A stretch of DNA of 64,000 bases, from NCBI GenBank assembly GCA_019694975.1, contig JAIBAY010000005.1, positions 186,001-250,000 on the forward strand, read 5' to 3'. The translations under genes were made by a program, and so were the position numbers. Every line of letters begins with the position of its first letter. Position 1 is the first letter of the stretch. This DNA comes from Chitinophagales bacterium (lineage in GTDB: Bacteria; Bacteroidota; Bacteroidia; Chitinophagales; UBA10324). The notes beneath the pieces were generated by a model. It did no database searches and was not told the origin of the DNA. It worked only from the letters and a program-made list of their open reading frames with translations. Of the stretch, positions 54,102-62,863 are shown piece by piece.

Positions 54102-54629
54102 TCAATTATTCAACTGCGCCTTTTGCCGAAGTTCGTTCAGCAACTGATCCACCTTTTCATCTGAATCAAGGAACTCATGATAGTGATCGCCGCACTGTAA
54201 CATAGGGGCATACCCGCAGGCAGCTAAACATTCCACTGTTTTTACAGTAAACAGGCCATCGGCAGTGGTCTGCCCGGTTTTAATCTGCAGCTTTTCCTCC
54301 AGCCTGCTAACAAGCTTTTCGGCTCCGCGAATCATGCAAGGTCCTGTCTGACATACTTCCAGCAAAAAACGGCCAACAGGCTTCAGGTTATACATGCTGT
54401 AAAAGGTAGCCACTTCATACACTTCAATAGGCTGAATATGAAGCAGGCGGCTTACATAATCCATAGCTTCTACGCTCAGCCATCCGCCAAATTCATCCTG
54501 CGCCAGGTGCAACAATGGCAGCAATGCCGATTTTTGTTTTCCTTCCGGATAGCGGTTGATAATCTCCGTCACCTTTTGCAAAGTTGCTTCAGAGAATTCA
54601 ACCTTTTTTCCTGTGCGAATAGCAAGCAT
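54102..54629 (-). CDS. nuoE: NADH-quinone oxidoreductase subunit E
   Basis: A 175-residue thioredoxin-like 2Fe-2S (N1a) subunit. The four cluster cysteines are in EVCQTGPCMIRG (two) and VECLAACGYAPML (two). The N-terminal helical part (YPEGKQKSALLPLLHLAQDE) is typical. It partners with NuoF in the NADH-binding module. Confidence 0.95.
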   Translation of the reverse strand: MLAIRTGKKVEFSEATLQKVTEIINRYPEGKQKSALLPLLHLAQDEFGGWLSVEAMDYVSRLLHIQPIEVYEVATFYSMYNLKPVGRFLLEVCQTGPCMIRGAEKLVSRLEEKLQIKTGQTTADGLFTVKTVECLAACGYAPMLQCGDHYHEFLDSDEKVDQLLNELRQKAQLNN

Positions 54630-54683
54630 ATTATCTGGCAGTTACTTACAAAGCAAATGTTTATTGAATCAATACAAGCGTCA

Positions 54684-55907
54684 TCAGGCATCCAATTCCC
54701 CTGCTATCACGTTCAGGCTGCTGAGTGTTACGATTGCATCTGAGATCAATGAACCTTTCACCATTTCGGTGAAAGCCTGGTAATAAATGAAACATGGCCT
54801 GCGAAAGTGCAACCTGTACGGCGCTCTTCCCCCATCACTGATCAGGTAAAAACCCAATTCACCATTGCCCCCTTCTACGGCGTGATATACTTCACCTTTC
54901 GGTGCATCAATTTCACCCATAACAATTTTAAAATGATAGATCAGCGCCTCCATGTTGTTATACACTTCTTCCTTCACCGGCAAATAATAAGCAGGCACGT
55001 CGGCATGAAAAGTGGTTTTGTCATCAAGCGATGCCAGCTTCTGCATGGCTTGCTGAATGATGCTGAGCGATTGCCACATCTCTTCTTCCCTAACCTGGAA
55101 TCGGTCGAGCGTATCACCCTTCGTTCCTACCGGCACATTGAATTGAAAGTCTTCATAAGAGGAATAAGGATTCATGGCACGAACATCATAGTCTACACCG
55201 GTTGCGCGCAGGTTAGGCCCGGTAAAGCCGTAACTCATGGCACGCTCCGCACTGATGGCGCCTGCACCTGCAGTTCTTTCTATAAAAATCCTGTTACGGA
55301 CAACCAGGCTTTCAAATTCCTTTAATACTCTTGGGAATTCGGCCACAAAATTTTCAAGCTTTCGGAAAGCGATGTCATTGAAGTCACGTTCCAGGCCACC
55401 CACGCGGCCAATATTGGTTGTCAACCTGCTGCCGCAAACTTCTTCCCAAATCTCATAAATTTTTTCACGCTGCTGCATGCAGTATAAAAATCCGGTATAG
55501 GCGCCGGTATCAACCACCAGTATGGAATTGCAGATAAGATGATCAGCAATTCGCGCCAGCTCCATGATGATAACACGAAGGTAGTCGACCCGCTTCGGCG
55601 TCTTGATACCCAGCAGCTTTTCAACTGTCAGGTGCCAGCCCATATTGTTGATGGGGGAAGAACAGTAGTTCAGCCTGTCAGTCAGCGGCGTGATCTGATA
55701 AAACGGACGATGCTCTGCAATCTTTTCAAATGCACGGTGGATATAGCCGATAGTAGATGTTCCACTTACGATACGCTCTCCGTCAATCTCCACAATGTTC
55801 TGAAAAACGCCATGCGTGGCAGGATGTGTCGGACCTATATTGAGCGTGATGGTCTCCTTCTCCAGATCCTGCGAAGCAAGCTTGATGTGTTGATTGTCCG
55901 TAAGCAT
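54684..55907 (-). CDS. nuoD: NADH-quinone oxidoreductase subunit D
   Basis: The 49-kDa subunit that, with NuoB, forms the quinone-binding site. Started at ATG 55907 (MLTDNQHIKLASQDLEKETI) it has 407 residues; ATG 55940 would add 11. Signature segments: LNIGPTHPATHGVFQNIVEI with the quinone-site His, IGYIHRAFEKIAEHR, and near the C-terminus GELGFYLISDGGRAPYRLHF. NuoC and NuoD are separate genes here, not fused as in E. coli. Confidence 0.95.
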   Translation of the reverse strand: MLTDNQHIKLASQDLEKETITLNIGPTHPATHGVFQNIVEIDGERIVSGTSTIGYIHRAFEKIAEHRPFYQITPLTDRLNYCSSPINNMGWHLTVEKLLGIKTPKRVDYLRVIIMELARIADHLICNSILVVDTGAYTGFLYCMQQREKIYEIWEEVCGSRLTTNIGRVGGLERDFNDIAFRKLENFVAEFPRVLKEFESLVVRNRIFIERTAGAGAISAERAMSYGFTGPNLRATGVDYDVRAMNPYSSYEDFQFNVPVGTKGDTLDRFQVREEEMWQSLSIIQQAMQKLASLDDKTTFHADVPAYYLPVKEEVYNNMEALIYHFKIVMGEIDAPKGEVYHAVEGGNGELGFYLISDGGRAPYRLHFRRPCFIYYQAFTEMVKGSLISDAIVTLSSLNVIAGELDA

Positions 55908-55985
55908 CTTTAATTGTCTGTAGTATCTTTCTTTATTCAATCTCAGACAGCAGCCTCAAACAGGATGCTGCCAAATCTTAATTAA

Positions 55986-56513
55986 TCAATTGCCAGCCAG
56001 GATAAGTTTTGGATCCCTGCCAAACATTTCATCATTCTTGTCTTTCCTGGTATTGTCTTCCAGCGGATATTGTTTTCTCATCGGAAAGATCGTCATCTCA
56101 TCCACATTAAGTATTCTTTTCAGGTTTGGATGGCCTTCAAATATTATCCCATAGAAATCATAAGTCTCTCTTTCCATCCAGTTGGCAGATTCAAAGACAA
56201 CGGTAGCGGAAGGTATTGACGGAGGATCATGCAGCGCCACTTTAATTCTCAGCCTTACATTGTTAGTAAAACTGTGCAGGTGATAAACCACCTCAAAGTG
56301 TGCCGCACGGTGCGGGTAGTGTACGCCACAAAGGTCTGTAAGAAAAGTAAAGGCAAGCGTTTCATCGTCACGTAAATATTCCAGCAACGGAATGATCTTA
56401 TCCTTGGTACAATTCACGGTCAATATGCCGAAAGACTCCCCGGACGATGAAACCAAATCGCCAAAACGGTTCGTTACTTTATCCAGTATTAATGCAGCAT
56501 CAATGACTGACAT
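55986..56513 (-). CDS. nuoC: NADH-quinone oxidoreductase subunit C
   Basis: A 175-residue 30-kDa-type subunit of the peripheral arm. Recognised by LTDLCGVHYPHRAAHFEVVY, then LRIKVALHDPPSIPSATVVF and the signature MERETYDFYGIIFEGHPNLK (about 131-150) with a terminal YPLED segment. Separate from nuoD by 45-80 bp depending on the nuoD start. Confidence 0.94.
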   Translation of the reverse strand: MSVIDAALILDKVTNRFGDLVSSSGESFGILTVNCTKDKIIPLLEYLRDDETLAFTFLTDLCGVHYPHRAAHFEVVYHLHSFTNNVRLRIKVALHDPPSIPSATVVFESANWMERETYDFYGIIFEGHPNLKRILNVDEMTIFPMRKQYPLEDNTRKDKNDEMFGRDPKLILAGN

Positions 56514-56595
56514 GATTGTACATTTCTTTTCTGATGTAAACTATAACAATTAATAATCAGCAATGTCCTTTTGAAGCATTCCCATTCACGTTTTA

Positions 56596-57174
56596 CTAAG
56601 CACCCTTCACCACTTCTATCCCATACGACTTCAACAATGCCTGGTACTCAGGCGAGTTTCTTCTTCCTAATGATTCATTGGCTACTAAATCCTGGATACG
56701 CATCAATCCGTCGATAATCTGCTCTGGCCTTGGCGGACATCCAGGAACATAGACATCAACAGGAATAATCTGATCAATACCCTGCAAAACTGAATATGTA
56801 TCAAAGATGCCTCCACTTGATGCACAGGCACCCACGGCTATCACCCAGCGAGGTTCAGCCATCTGCTCATATACCTGTTTAAGGATAGGTCCCATTTTTT
56901 TGGCGATCGTTCCCATCACCATCAGCAAATCGGCTTGCCGTGGAGAAAAACTCACTCTTTCTGCTCCGAACCTCGCGAAGTCATAATGAGAAGCCATGGA
57001 AGCCATAAACTCAATGCCACAGCAGGATGTAGCAAATGGCAATGGCCATATCGAGTTTTTCCTCGCCAGTCCCACTACCTTATCTAAACTTGTGGCAAAA
57101 AAGCCCGCACCAGAGATGCCTTCAGGGGCTTCTGCAACTGTAATTTTCCGGTCTGAATTGATAGTTGTTTCCAT
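56596..57174 (-). CDS. nuoB: NADH-quinone oxidoreductase subunit B
   Basis: 192 residues with cluster N2: the tandem cysteines in PFATSCCGIEFMA, a Cys in IAVGACASSGGIFD and another in VDVYVPGCPPRPEQIIDGLM. N2 is the last electron carrier before quinone. The length is a little above the minimum owing to an N-terminal extension of about 20 residues. Complete and conserved. Confidence 0.96.
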   Translation of the reverse strand: METTINSDRKITVAEAPEGISGAGFFATSLDKVVGLARKNSIWPLPFATSCCGIEFMASMASHYDFARFGAERVSFSPRQADLLMVMGTIAKKMGPILKQVYEQMAEPRWVIAVGACASSGGIFDTYSVLQGIDQIIPVDVYVPGCPPRPEQIIDGLMRIQDLVANESLGRRNSPEYQALLKSYGIEVVKGA

Positions 57175-57280
57175 ACTCTAATCTTTATCAATTCCTTTTA
57201 AAAAACAATTCGCGCCGGTTTGTTCATTATGATTCAAACAAGCACGTCTATCTGATCCGCTTACCCGTCTGTCAAAGCTC

Positions 57281-57676
57281 CTATTCCCAATCCAGGGCAC
57301 CTGACTTTACAATGTAAATAAAACCTGAAAGCAAAAGTCCCATAAACAGTCCCATCGCAATGATACCGTTCCATCCCAAATCCGAAAAATTCACGGCCCA
57401 TGGGTAGAGAAAGACAATTTCCACATCAAACAAAACAAATAAGATGGCCGTCAGGAAATACTTAATGGCGAAAGGCTGCCTTGCATTGCCAACAGATTTC
57501 ACGCCGCTCTCAAAAGCCTTCAGTTTCTTATTCGTCTGCAACTTAGGCCCTAAAAAATGCGTTCCGACCATGGTGGTTGCCACAAAACCGCCAGCAAAAA
57601 TAAACTGTAATAAAATCGGAAAATAATTGACAACTGTTGGACTCACAGATTCATTTGCAGCTTGCAATAGTATCAT
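57281..57676 (-). CDS. nuoA: NADH-quinone oxidoreductase subunit A
   Basis: A 131-residue membrane subunit with three helices. The loop signature KKLKAFESGVKSVGNARQPF (about 55-74) and FLTAILFVLFDVEIVFLYPW (about 79-98, with the conserved Asp-Glu) are typical of NuoA. First gene of the operon, with a promoter-like element 36 nt upstream. Confidence 0.95.
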   Translation of the reverse strand: MILLQAANESVSPTVVNYFPILLQFIFAGGFVATTMVGTHFLGPKLQTNKKLKAFESGVKSVGNARQPFAIKYFLTAILFVLFDVEIVFLYPWAVNFSDLGWNGIIAMGLFMGLLLSGFIYIVKSGALDWE

Positions 57677-57712
57677 TACCGGCAGTATTTAGCGCCTCAA
57701 TCGGAAGGCTCA

Positions 57713-57744
57713 CAAAGGAACGAACGAAATGCGAGATAAGCAAA
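57713..57744 (-). promoter_or_regulatory. candidate promoter of the nuo operon
   Basis: TTTG (57744-57741), a 20-nt spacer and TTCCTTTG (57720-57713) on the minus strand: perfect -33 box and one mismatch in the -7 box. The start site would fall about 30 nt ahead of the nuoA ATG. Confidence 0.45.
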
Positions 57745-58089
57745 TAGCATTGCGACCACAAAATAGGCGCTGCCGGCGCATGGAACAGATTAAAATTATG
57801 CAGGGGATTTATGCTAATACTTTACTTCGTTTTCAGCGATGCTTTAAAAGGCTGATCATTTTTCGATATAGTACACTTACCAGGATTCTTATTACATCAT
57901 TGATGAAACAATATCCGAAGGATTATTTCACAATTAATGAAGGGCGGTTACAATCCGGAAATGGATGAAGGCACGGAATACATAGTGATTACACCTGCTT
58001 ACAAAAATGAGCGGTGTATTTGCCAATCAGAAGAACACTTATAGTAACTGTTAATAAAATGAAGATGTGTTATGTTCTGCTGCCACCGA
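57745..58089. other. intergenic region upstream of nuoA
   Basis: Between the nuo promoter and the 3' end of the permease gene I see no supported gene. A 79-codon plus-strand frame (57729-57968) overlaps the promoter, lacks a ribosome-binding site and resembles nothing known to me. Confidence 0.5.
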
Positions 58090-59514
58090 TCAGGAAGCAT
58101 CCTTTTCAATACCGGATTTGTAAAATGGCCATTCGGCCAAACTGCGCGCTCTTAGCAGGAAAATGAAACAGCCAGCCAGGATGATGCCTGAAGCGCCAAG
58201 AATATAATTCCATCCGCTGGAAAAGAAAATGAATAACCAGATGATAATAGCGGAAACGGCCGGCACAGGGTAAAGCCACATCCGATAAGGAAGCTGCAAC
58301 GGATCTTTTTTATGCCTCAGGTAAATCACGCCGGCAGCCTGACCGACAAACTGTATGAGTATCCGCATTACGATAATGGCGGTGATCACTTCTTTCAGCT
58401 TGAACATTAAGCTGAAAACAAAAGCCGTGGCGGCAAGAATCATCAGGGAGATATGCGGTATCTTCTTGACCGGATGCACCCGGGCAAAAACAGAGAAGAA
58501 GTTGCCATCCACGGCCGCTGCATAAGGTACCCGTGAATATCCAAGCATGACGGCAAACAACGATGAAAGGGCGATCCATAGAATCATGACCGTAGCTATG
58601 GTTGCGGCGGTCTTGCCATAGATGGCTTCAAAAAACAAGGATACTATAAATGATGAATCGCGTGCCTGTTCCCAGGGAATGACACCCAAAATGCAGATTT
58701 GCATCAATAAATACAAACTGGCAATGCCGGCAATGGAAATAAAGATGCTTCTTGGAATATTCTTTTCAGGCTGCCTGATCTCTCCTCCCAAATGACAGAC
58801 GTTATAGTAACCTAAATAAGAATAAACGGTTTTAATTGAAGCATTGCCCAGGCCCGCAAAAAAAAGCATATTGAATTGAAATGCATTTTCCGGATATGTA
58901 AATGCCAGCACCGGATCAAAATGAGAAAGCCCGCCAAAAATTAACCAGCCAATGGTAAAAATAACACCGGTCCACAGAAGTACTGATAACCGTCCAACGG
59001 AAGCAATGCGCCTGTTGAGCAAAACATAAATAACAATAATAACACCGCCAGCCACTACTTTTTGCTCAAAGGCTGACAAAGGAATCAGGTATTGTGCATA
59101 CATGGCAAAGCCAATTGCTCCGGAAGCAATCACCAATGGCGCCTGTATGACGGTTTGCCAGATGTACAGGAAAGACATCAGCAATCCCCATTTTTTCTCT
59201 CCGTATATTTTGCGGAGAAACTGATAGCTGCCACCTGCCATCGGCATGGCAGCACCCAGTTCACTCCACACAAATCCATCCATGAATGCCAGCAGAGCAC
59301 CCAGTAACCATGCAAGAATAGACTGTGGCCCGTTCATGGCGCCAATGATTAAAGGAATGGTGACGAACGGTCCGATGCCAACCATATCGATCATATTAAT
59401 AGCGGTAGCCTGCATGAGGCCAAGTCCGCGAACGAGCCGCTGATCGGAAGGTGGATGGGTCAAAGCAACAGATGGATAAGGATGACAAGATACCCGCAAA
59501 ATTGAGGAAGGCAA
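58090..59514 (-). CDS. APC-superfamily amino-acid permease
   Basis: 474 residues with about twelve membrane helices. The start of helix 1, LVRGLGLMQATAINMIDMVG, and the unwound IGPFVTIPLIIG stretch, followed by WSELGAAMPMAGGSYQFLRK (helix 2-3 region), are typical of amino acid/polyamine/organocation transporters such as the LAT-like group. The substrate is unknown. The start is uncertain: in-frame candidates upstream of the conserved region are all TTG (59514, 59499, 59463), and 59514 falls inside the T run of the neighbouring terminator, so 59499 or 59463 is more likely. Confidence 0.85.
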   Translation of the reverse strand: MPSSILRVSCHPYPSVALTHPPSDQRLVRGLGLMQATAINMIDMVGIGPFVTIPLIIGAMNGPQSILAWLLGALLAFMDGFVWSELGAAMPMAGGSYQFLRKIYGEKKWGLLMSFLYIWQTVIQAPLVIASGAIGFAMYAQYLIPLSAFEQKVVAGGVIIVIYVLLNRRIASVGRLSVLLWTGVIFTIGWLIFGGLSHFDPVLAFTYPENAFQFNMLFFAGLGNASIKTVYSYLGYYNVCHLGGEIRQPEKNIPRSIFISIAGIASLYLLMQICILGVIPWEQARDSSFIVSLFFEAIYGKTAATIATVMILWIALSSLFAVMLGYSRVPYAAAVDGNFFSVFARVHPVKKIPHISLMILAATAFVFSLMFKLKEVITAIIVMRILIQFVGQAAGVIYLRHKKDPLQLPYRMWLYPVPAVSAIIIWLFIFFSSGWNYILGASGIILAGCFIFLLRARSLAEWPFYKSGIEKDAS

Positions 59515-59542
59515 AAAAAACTCCCCCGAAGAATCGGGGGAG
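59513..59542 (-). terminator. intrinsic terminator of the transaldolase gene
   Basis: CTCCCCCGA (59521-59529) and TCGGGGGAG (59534-59542) form a perfect 9-bp stem with an AGAA loop; eight T residues follow on the minus strand. It lies 36 bp past the transaldolase stop. Confidence 0.92.
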
Positions 59543-59577
59543 AAAAAGTCCTAACTATGGCTACTAGTTTCGGCTTT

Positions 59578-60234
59578 TTATTGTTGGCTTTTCTTATGGT
59601 CGGCCAGGAACTTCTCCAGGCCAATATCTGTAAGCGGATGTTTCAGTAATCCCAAAATCGAATCCAGCGGGCAGGTACAAACATCAGCGCCTGCTTCAGC
59701 ACAACGAACGATGTGTAACGGATTTCTGATCGAAGCAGCTAAGACTTCTGTCTTATATCCATAGTTGCCGTATATGTGCACGATCTGTTCAATCAACTGA
59801 ACACCATCCCAGCTTGCATCATCAATTCTACCTATAAACGGAGATACGAAGTTGGCGCCGGCTTTGGCGGCCATAATGGCCTGCCCTGCTGAAAACACCA
59901 GTGTGCAATTGGTTTTTATTCCATTGTCAGAAAACCACTTCAGCGCTTTAATACCATCTTTGATCATCGGCACCTTTACTACGATAGCAGGATGAAGTGC
60001 TGCAAGCTTTTTTCCTTCTGCAACCATGCCGGTAAAATCGGTCGAAATCACCTCCGCGCTAACATTCTTTCCCACCAGATCACAAATCTTAGAATAGTGT
60101 TTCAGAATATTTTCTTCTCCTCTAATACCTTCCTTTGCCATCAGAGAAGGATTGGTAGTCACCCCATCCAGTATGCCGAGATCATTCGCCTCCTCAATCT
60201 GACTGATATTTGCCGTGTCGATGAAAAACTTCAT
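59578..60234 (-). CDS. fsa: transaldolase, fructose-6-phosphate aldolase-like (TalC type)
   Basis: 218 residues from ATG 60234 (MKFFIDTANISQIEEANDLG); an open frame reaches back to 60303 but would run into the SRP RNA. It is the short class I transaldolase/FSA subfamily: GVTTNPSLMAKEG, the Schiff-base Lys in VVKVPMIKDGIKALKWF, TLVFSAGQAIMAAKAGANFV and VSPFIGRIDD. It moves dihydroxyacetone units in the pentose phosphate pathway or cleaves fructose-6-P; the two are not distinguishable by eye. It has its own terminator and lies 35 bp downstream of the SRP RNA. Confidence 0.92.
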   Translation of the reverse strand: MKFFIDTANISQIEEANDLGILDGVTTNPSLMAKEGIRGEENILKHYSKICDLVGKNVSAEVISTDFTGMVAEGKKLAALHPAIVVKVPMIKDGIKALKWFSDNGIKTNCTLVFSAGQAIMAAKAGANFVSPFIGRIDDASWDGVQLIEQIVHIYGNYGYKTEVLAASIRNPLHIVRCAEAGADVCTCPLDSILGLLKHPLTDIGLEKFLADHKKSQQ

Positions 60235-60269
60235 ACCGGATATAAACTGTTTTTTAATTGGAGAAAAGT

Positions 60270-60366
60270 GGGCAAGATACTTACATCGCACCGCTACAAC
60301 CATCTACCCTTGCTGCCTTCCGACCCTGGGGGAGTTCAACGGGAGCTGGTCGTATAAGCCTTGCCC
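60270..60366 (-). ncRNA. ffs: small signal recognition particle RNA (4.5S type)
   Basis: On the minus strand, GGGCAAG at the 5' end (60366) pairs with CTTGCCC at the 3' end (60270). The central part shows the domain IV hallmark: GGGTCGGAAGGCAGCAAGGG, with the GGAA-type tetraloop region and the asymmetric AGCA loop that binds Ffh. At 97 nt it is the small bacterial form. SRP RNA with Ffh guides membrane and secreted proteins to the Sec translocon. It is transcribed towards fsa. Confidence 0.92.
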
Positions 60367-60370
60367 GCGA

Positions 60371-60378
60371 CAAAAGTA
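60371..60378 (-). promoter_or_regulatory. -7 box of the SRP RNA gene
   Basis: TACTTTTG on the minus strand is an exact TANNTTTG match, ending 5 nt before the proposed 5' end of the SRP RNA. No good -33 box at normal spacing was seen. Confidence 0.55.
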
Positions 60379-60769
60379 ATCTGAAAAGCAGCAAAAAGAA
60401 GGGGCGGTGAAAAAAATAGTTTTAAACAACAAACACGGAAATGCTGTGTAAAAGAAATCCGGCGAAAAATCAGGAATATACGAATCAGAAATTTCACTAA
60501 CCAAAAAACATTTCAATACAAATATTTGATTATCAATGGCTAAATTACTATCTACTAAATTAACACTCTGCATACTTGATCCTGCTCAGAAAGCCTTTAG
60601 AGACCGGATTTAGGTCGTATGCCATCCTTAAAATCATCTTAGCATGACTATATAAATGCGTTATGAGGCAGTGTCATTAGTCATTAAATATGGAGCGATT
60701 TAAGAAGAAGAAGGCACCAAAGCAACCATTTTTGGTGAACTGACCTATCTTTATCCAAAACCGATATTT

Positions 60770-61786
60770 CTGGATACAATTACGCATATCGTCCTTGGCG
60801 CAGCAATCGGCGAAGCAATTGCCGGCAAAAAAATGGGTAAGCGTGCCATGTTGTGGGGCGCATTAGCCAATAATGCGCCTGACCTGGACGTATTTCCAGG
60901 CTTGCTGCAAAGCGTGCCGGATTCCTTGCTTTCTCACAGGGGATTCACCCATTCCATCACATGCGCGCTCATCATACCTCCTCTCCTTGCCTGGCTATTT
61001 CAGCGATTATATCAGAAGAAGAACTTCGGCTACACAACCTGGTATCTCATTTTTGCAACCGGATTTTTCGCTCATATTTTTATAGATTCCCTGACCAATT
61101 ATGGCACAGGGTGGTTTGAGCCATTCAGCCATTACAGGGTATCTTTTAACACCATTTTCGTATTAGACCCATTCTATACGATCTCGCTGCTGCTGTCATT
61201 TATCATCCTGCTGCTACTGAAATTCAGGGCGCCTTCGCGAAAGTATTTTTTGTATGGCGGCTTAATCATAAGTACAGCATACCTGCTCTTTACAGTGGTT
61301 AACAAGATTTCTGTCGACCAGTTTTTTGAGCAATCTCTGCATACAAATGAGATAGCAGCAGATGATTTTATGACCACTCCAACACCGTTAAACAACTTTC
61401 TCTGGTACGATCTTGCCAAAACTGACAATGGATTCTATATTGGTTATCATTCCATATTTGACACCAAACCTGATATGGAGCTAACCTTCATTCCAAAAAA
61501 CGATTCATTACTGGGCGATTTCCGTAATGACCCGGGCGTGCAAAAGCTCATACGTTTCTCCCAGGATTACTATTGCATCACGCAGAATGACTCCGCCGGA
61601 ATTGACTTTCATGATATGCGATTCGGGCAGGTTGGCGGATGGGATAACCCGTATGCCGGTTTTGTATTTTCATACAACATCACCAAAAACGCACAACAAA
61701 AGGCCAATATCAATCAGGGCAGGTTTGAAGCATCAACAGGCGAAGCATTTCATTCACTGGTGAGGCGAATTAAGGGTATTCACTGA
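60770..61786 (+). CDS. YdjM-type membrane-bound metal-dependent hydrolase
   Basis: A PF04307-like integral membrane protein. The family N-terminus (usually MDxITHxVLGAAxGE) is present as DTITHIVLGAAIGEAIAGKK, directly after a CTG codon at 60770; the first ATG (60833) would remove it, and no ATG, GTG or TTG occurs in frame between the stop at 60701 and 60833. CTG is therefore taken as the start, giving 338 residues. Conserved metal-site candidates: NNAPDLDVF, LSHRGFTHSIT and HIFIDSLTNYGTGWFEPF. Four or five membrane helices are followed by a C-terminal soluble domain (about 200-338). The enzymatic activity has not been established for the family. Confidence 0.82.
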   Translation: MDTITHIVLGAAIGEAIAGKKMGKRAMLWGALANNAPDLDVFPGLLQSVPDSLLSHRGFTHSITCALIIPPLLAWLFQRLYQKKNFGYTTWYLIFATGFFAHIFIDSLTNYGTGWFEPFSHYRVSFNTIFVLDPFYTISLLLSFIILLLLKFRAPSRKYFLYGGLIISTAYLLFTVVNKISVDQFFEQSLHTNEIAADDFMTTPTPLNNFLWYDLAKTDNGFYIGYHSIFDTKPDMELTFIPKNDSLLGDFRNDPGVQKLIRFSQDYYCITQNDSAGIDFHDMRFGQVGGWDNPYAGFVFSYNITKNAQQKANINQGRFEASTGEAFHSLVRRIKGIH

Positions 61787-62093
61787 TGTCAGCAATCGGG
61801 TTCCACAGCCGAACTTTCACCGGCACTTAAAGTAGTCAAACGGTAATTTCAAACACAACCAATTTTATTTGATTTCGGAAAGCTGAATACAAAAGATTGT
61901 TACCCGACAGCACCTTAATCAGTTGCTTGCTTATGCAAACAATGCGCTACTTCAACCAAATGTCAAAGGCAAGGTTTATAGGCTTAACGAAGATTTAATT
62001 CCTGTATAATCAGGGTATTTATACTGGATCGGAAAAATGAAATAATAGTAATTACTTTTAAGACTCCATCCAGCAACCTTAATTTGTCAATCT
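61787..62093. other. intergenic region upstream of the TIR-like gene
   Basis: 307 bp, AT-rich. A weak -7-like TTAATTTG (62079-62086) lies 8 nt before the TIR start, with a T run 19 nt upstream of it. Otherwise I see nothing in it. Confidence 0.4.
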
Positions 62094-62636
62094 ATGGCCG
62101 GCATTTCTGTTTTTTTCAGCTACCCGAATCCCTTTCTGCAAAGCCAGGTCAACTTTGTGAATGAAATTGAGCAGTACCTCATAAGTCGCGGACTTCAACC
62201 CCGTACCATAGGTAAAACTGATTACAGCACACGCGAGCCGCTGACAGGTATTCGCAGACTGATGCTCGAATCAAATGGCCTGATCAGTGTGGCGCTCAAA
62301 AGAATATCGATAGAAAAGGGTACCGCTAAACCAAACAGCGATCTAAATCAATCATCAACCGACTTTTCCGGGCGATGGCTGTCGAGTCCATGGTGCCATA
62401 TTGAAGTGGCTATGGCTTTTCAGATTGGCCTGCCTATCCTGATTTTTCGGGAAAAAGGAGTGATTGATGATGGCATCCTGGAGAAAGGAATATCAGGCAT
62501 CTATCTGCCGGAATTTGATTTAACAAAAGATGAGAACTACCTCCAAACGGATGAATGGCGGCAGATTATCGGAGAATGGGAAGGATATGTCCGCAGCGTG
62601 GTGTCAACCAAAGGCAAACCACCGAAGCTTTATTGA
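62094..62636 (+). CDS. TIR-like domain protein, stand-alone
   Basis: 180 residues, soluble, with no signal. TIR-like features: an early strand ISVFFSYPNPF (residues 4-14), a long helix QVNFVNEIEQYLISRG, a second strand region, GLISVALKR (about 62-70), and the SSPWCHIEVAMAFQIGLPIL segment (about 97-116) in which Glu104 fits the catalytic glutamate of TIR NADases in a W-C-x-x-E context. This single-domain protein lacks a visible sensor partner. In defence systems such as Thoeris a TIR protein makes a signal molecule for a neighbouring effector; no such effector is adjacent here. A deoxyribosyltransferase-like fold is the main alternative. Confidence 0.65.
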   Translation: MAGISVFFSYPNPFLQSQVNFVNEIEQYLISRGLQPRTIGKTDYSTREPLTGIRRLMLESNGLISVALKRISIEKGTAKPNSDLNQSSTDFSGRWLSSPWCHIEVAMAFQIGLPILIFREKGVIDDGILEKGISGIYLPEFDLTKDENYLQTDEWRQIIGEWEGYVRSVVSTKGKPPKLY

Positions 62637-62863
62637 ATTGTAATGCCAGCATAAGATCTGACGGGACCATACATTGCTTTCTCCCAGGTGAAAAGTTTAT
62701 TTCTATGCATTACCATGCAACTTACATTGATCCGTTTCAGAGCAAAGAATTATTGCTAAACAAACAACTCCGGATAAAATCCGCTTTGAACATTATTAAA
62801 GTAAGATTGATTGTTGTTTGCTGAATACTCACTCATTTCACAATATCTATTTACCCTTCCATC

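Noticed and set aside
57729-57968. 79-codon plus-strand open frame upstream of nuoA
   Set aside because: It runs over the candidate nuo promoter, has unusual composition and no recognisable similarity.
60304-60573. 90-codon reverse open frame over the SRP RNA
   Set aside because: It covers the SRP RNA and its promoter, and shows no protein-like conservation; the RNA explains the sequence.
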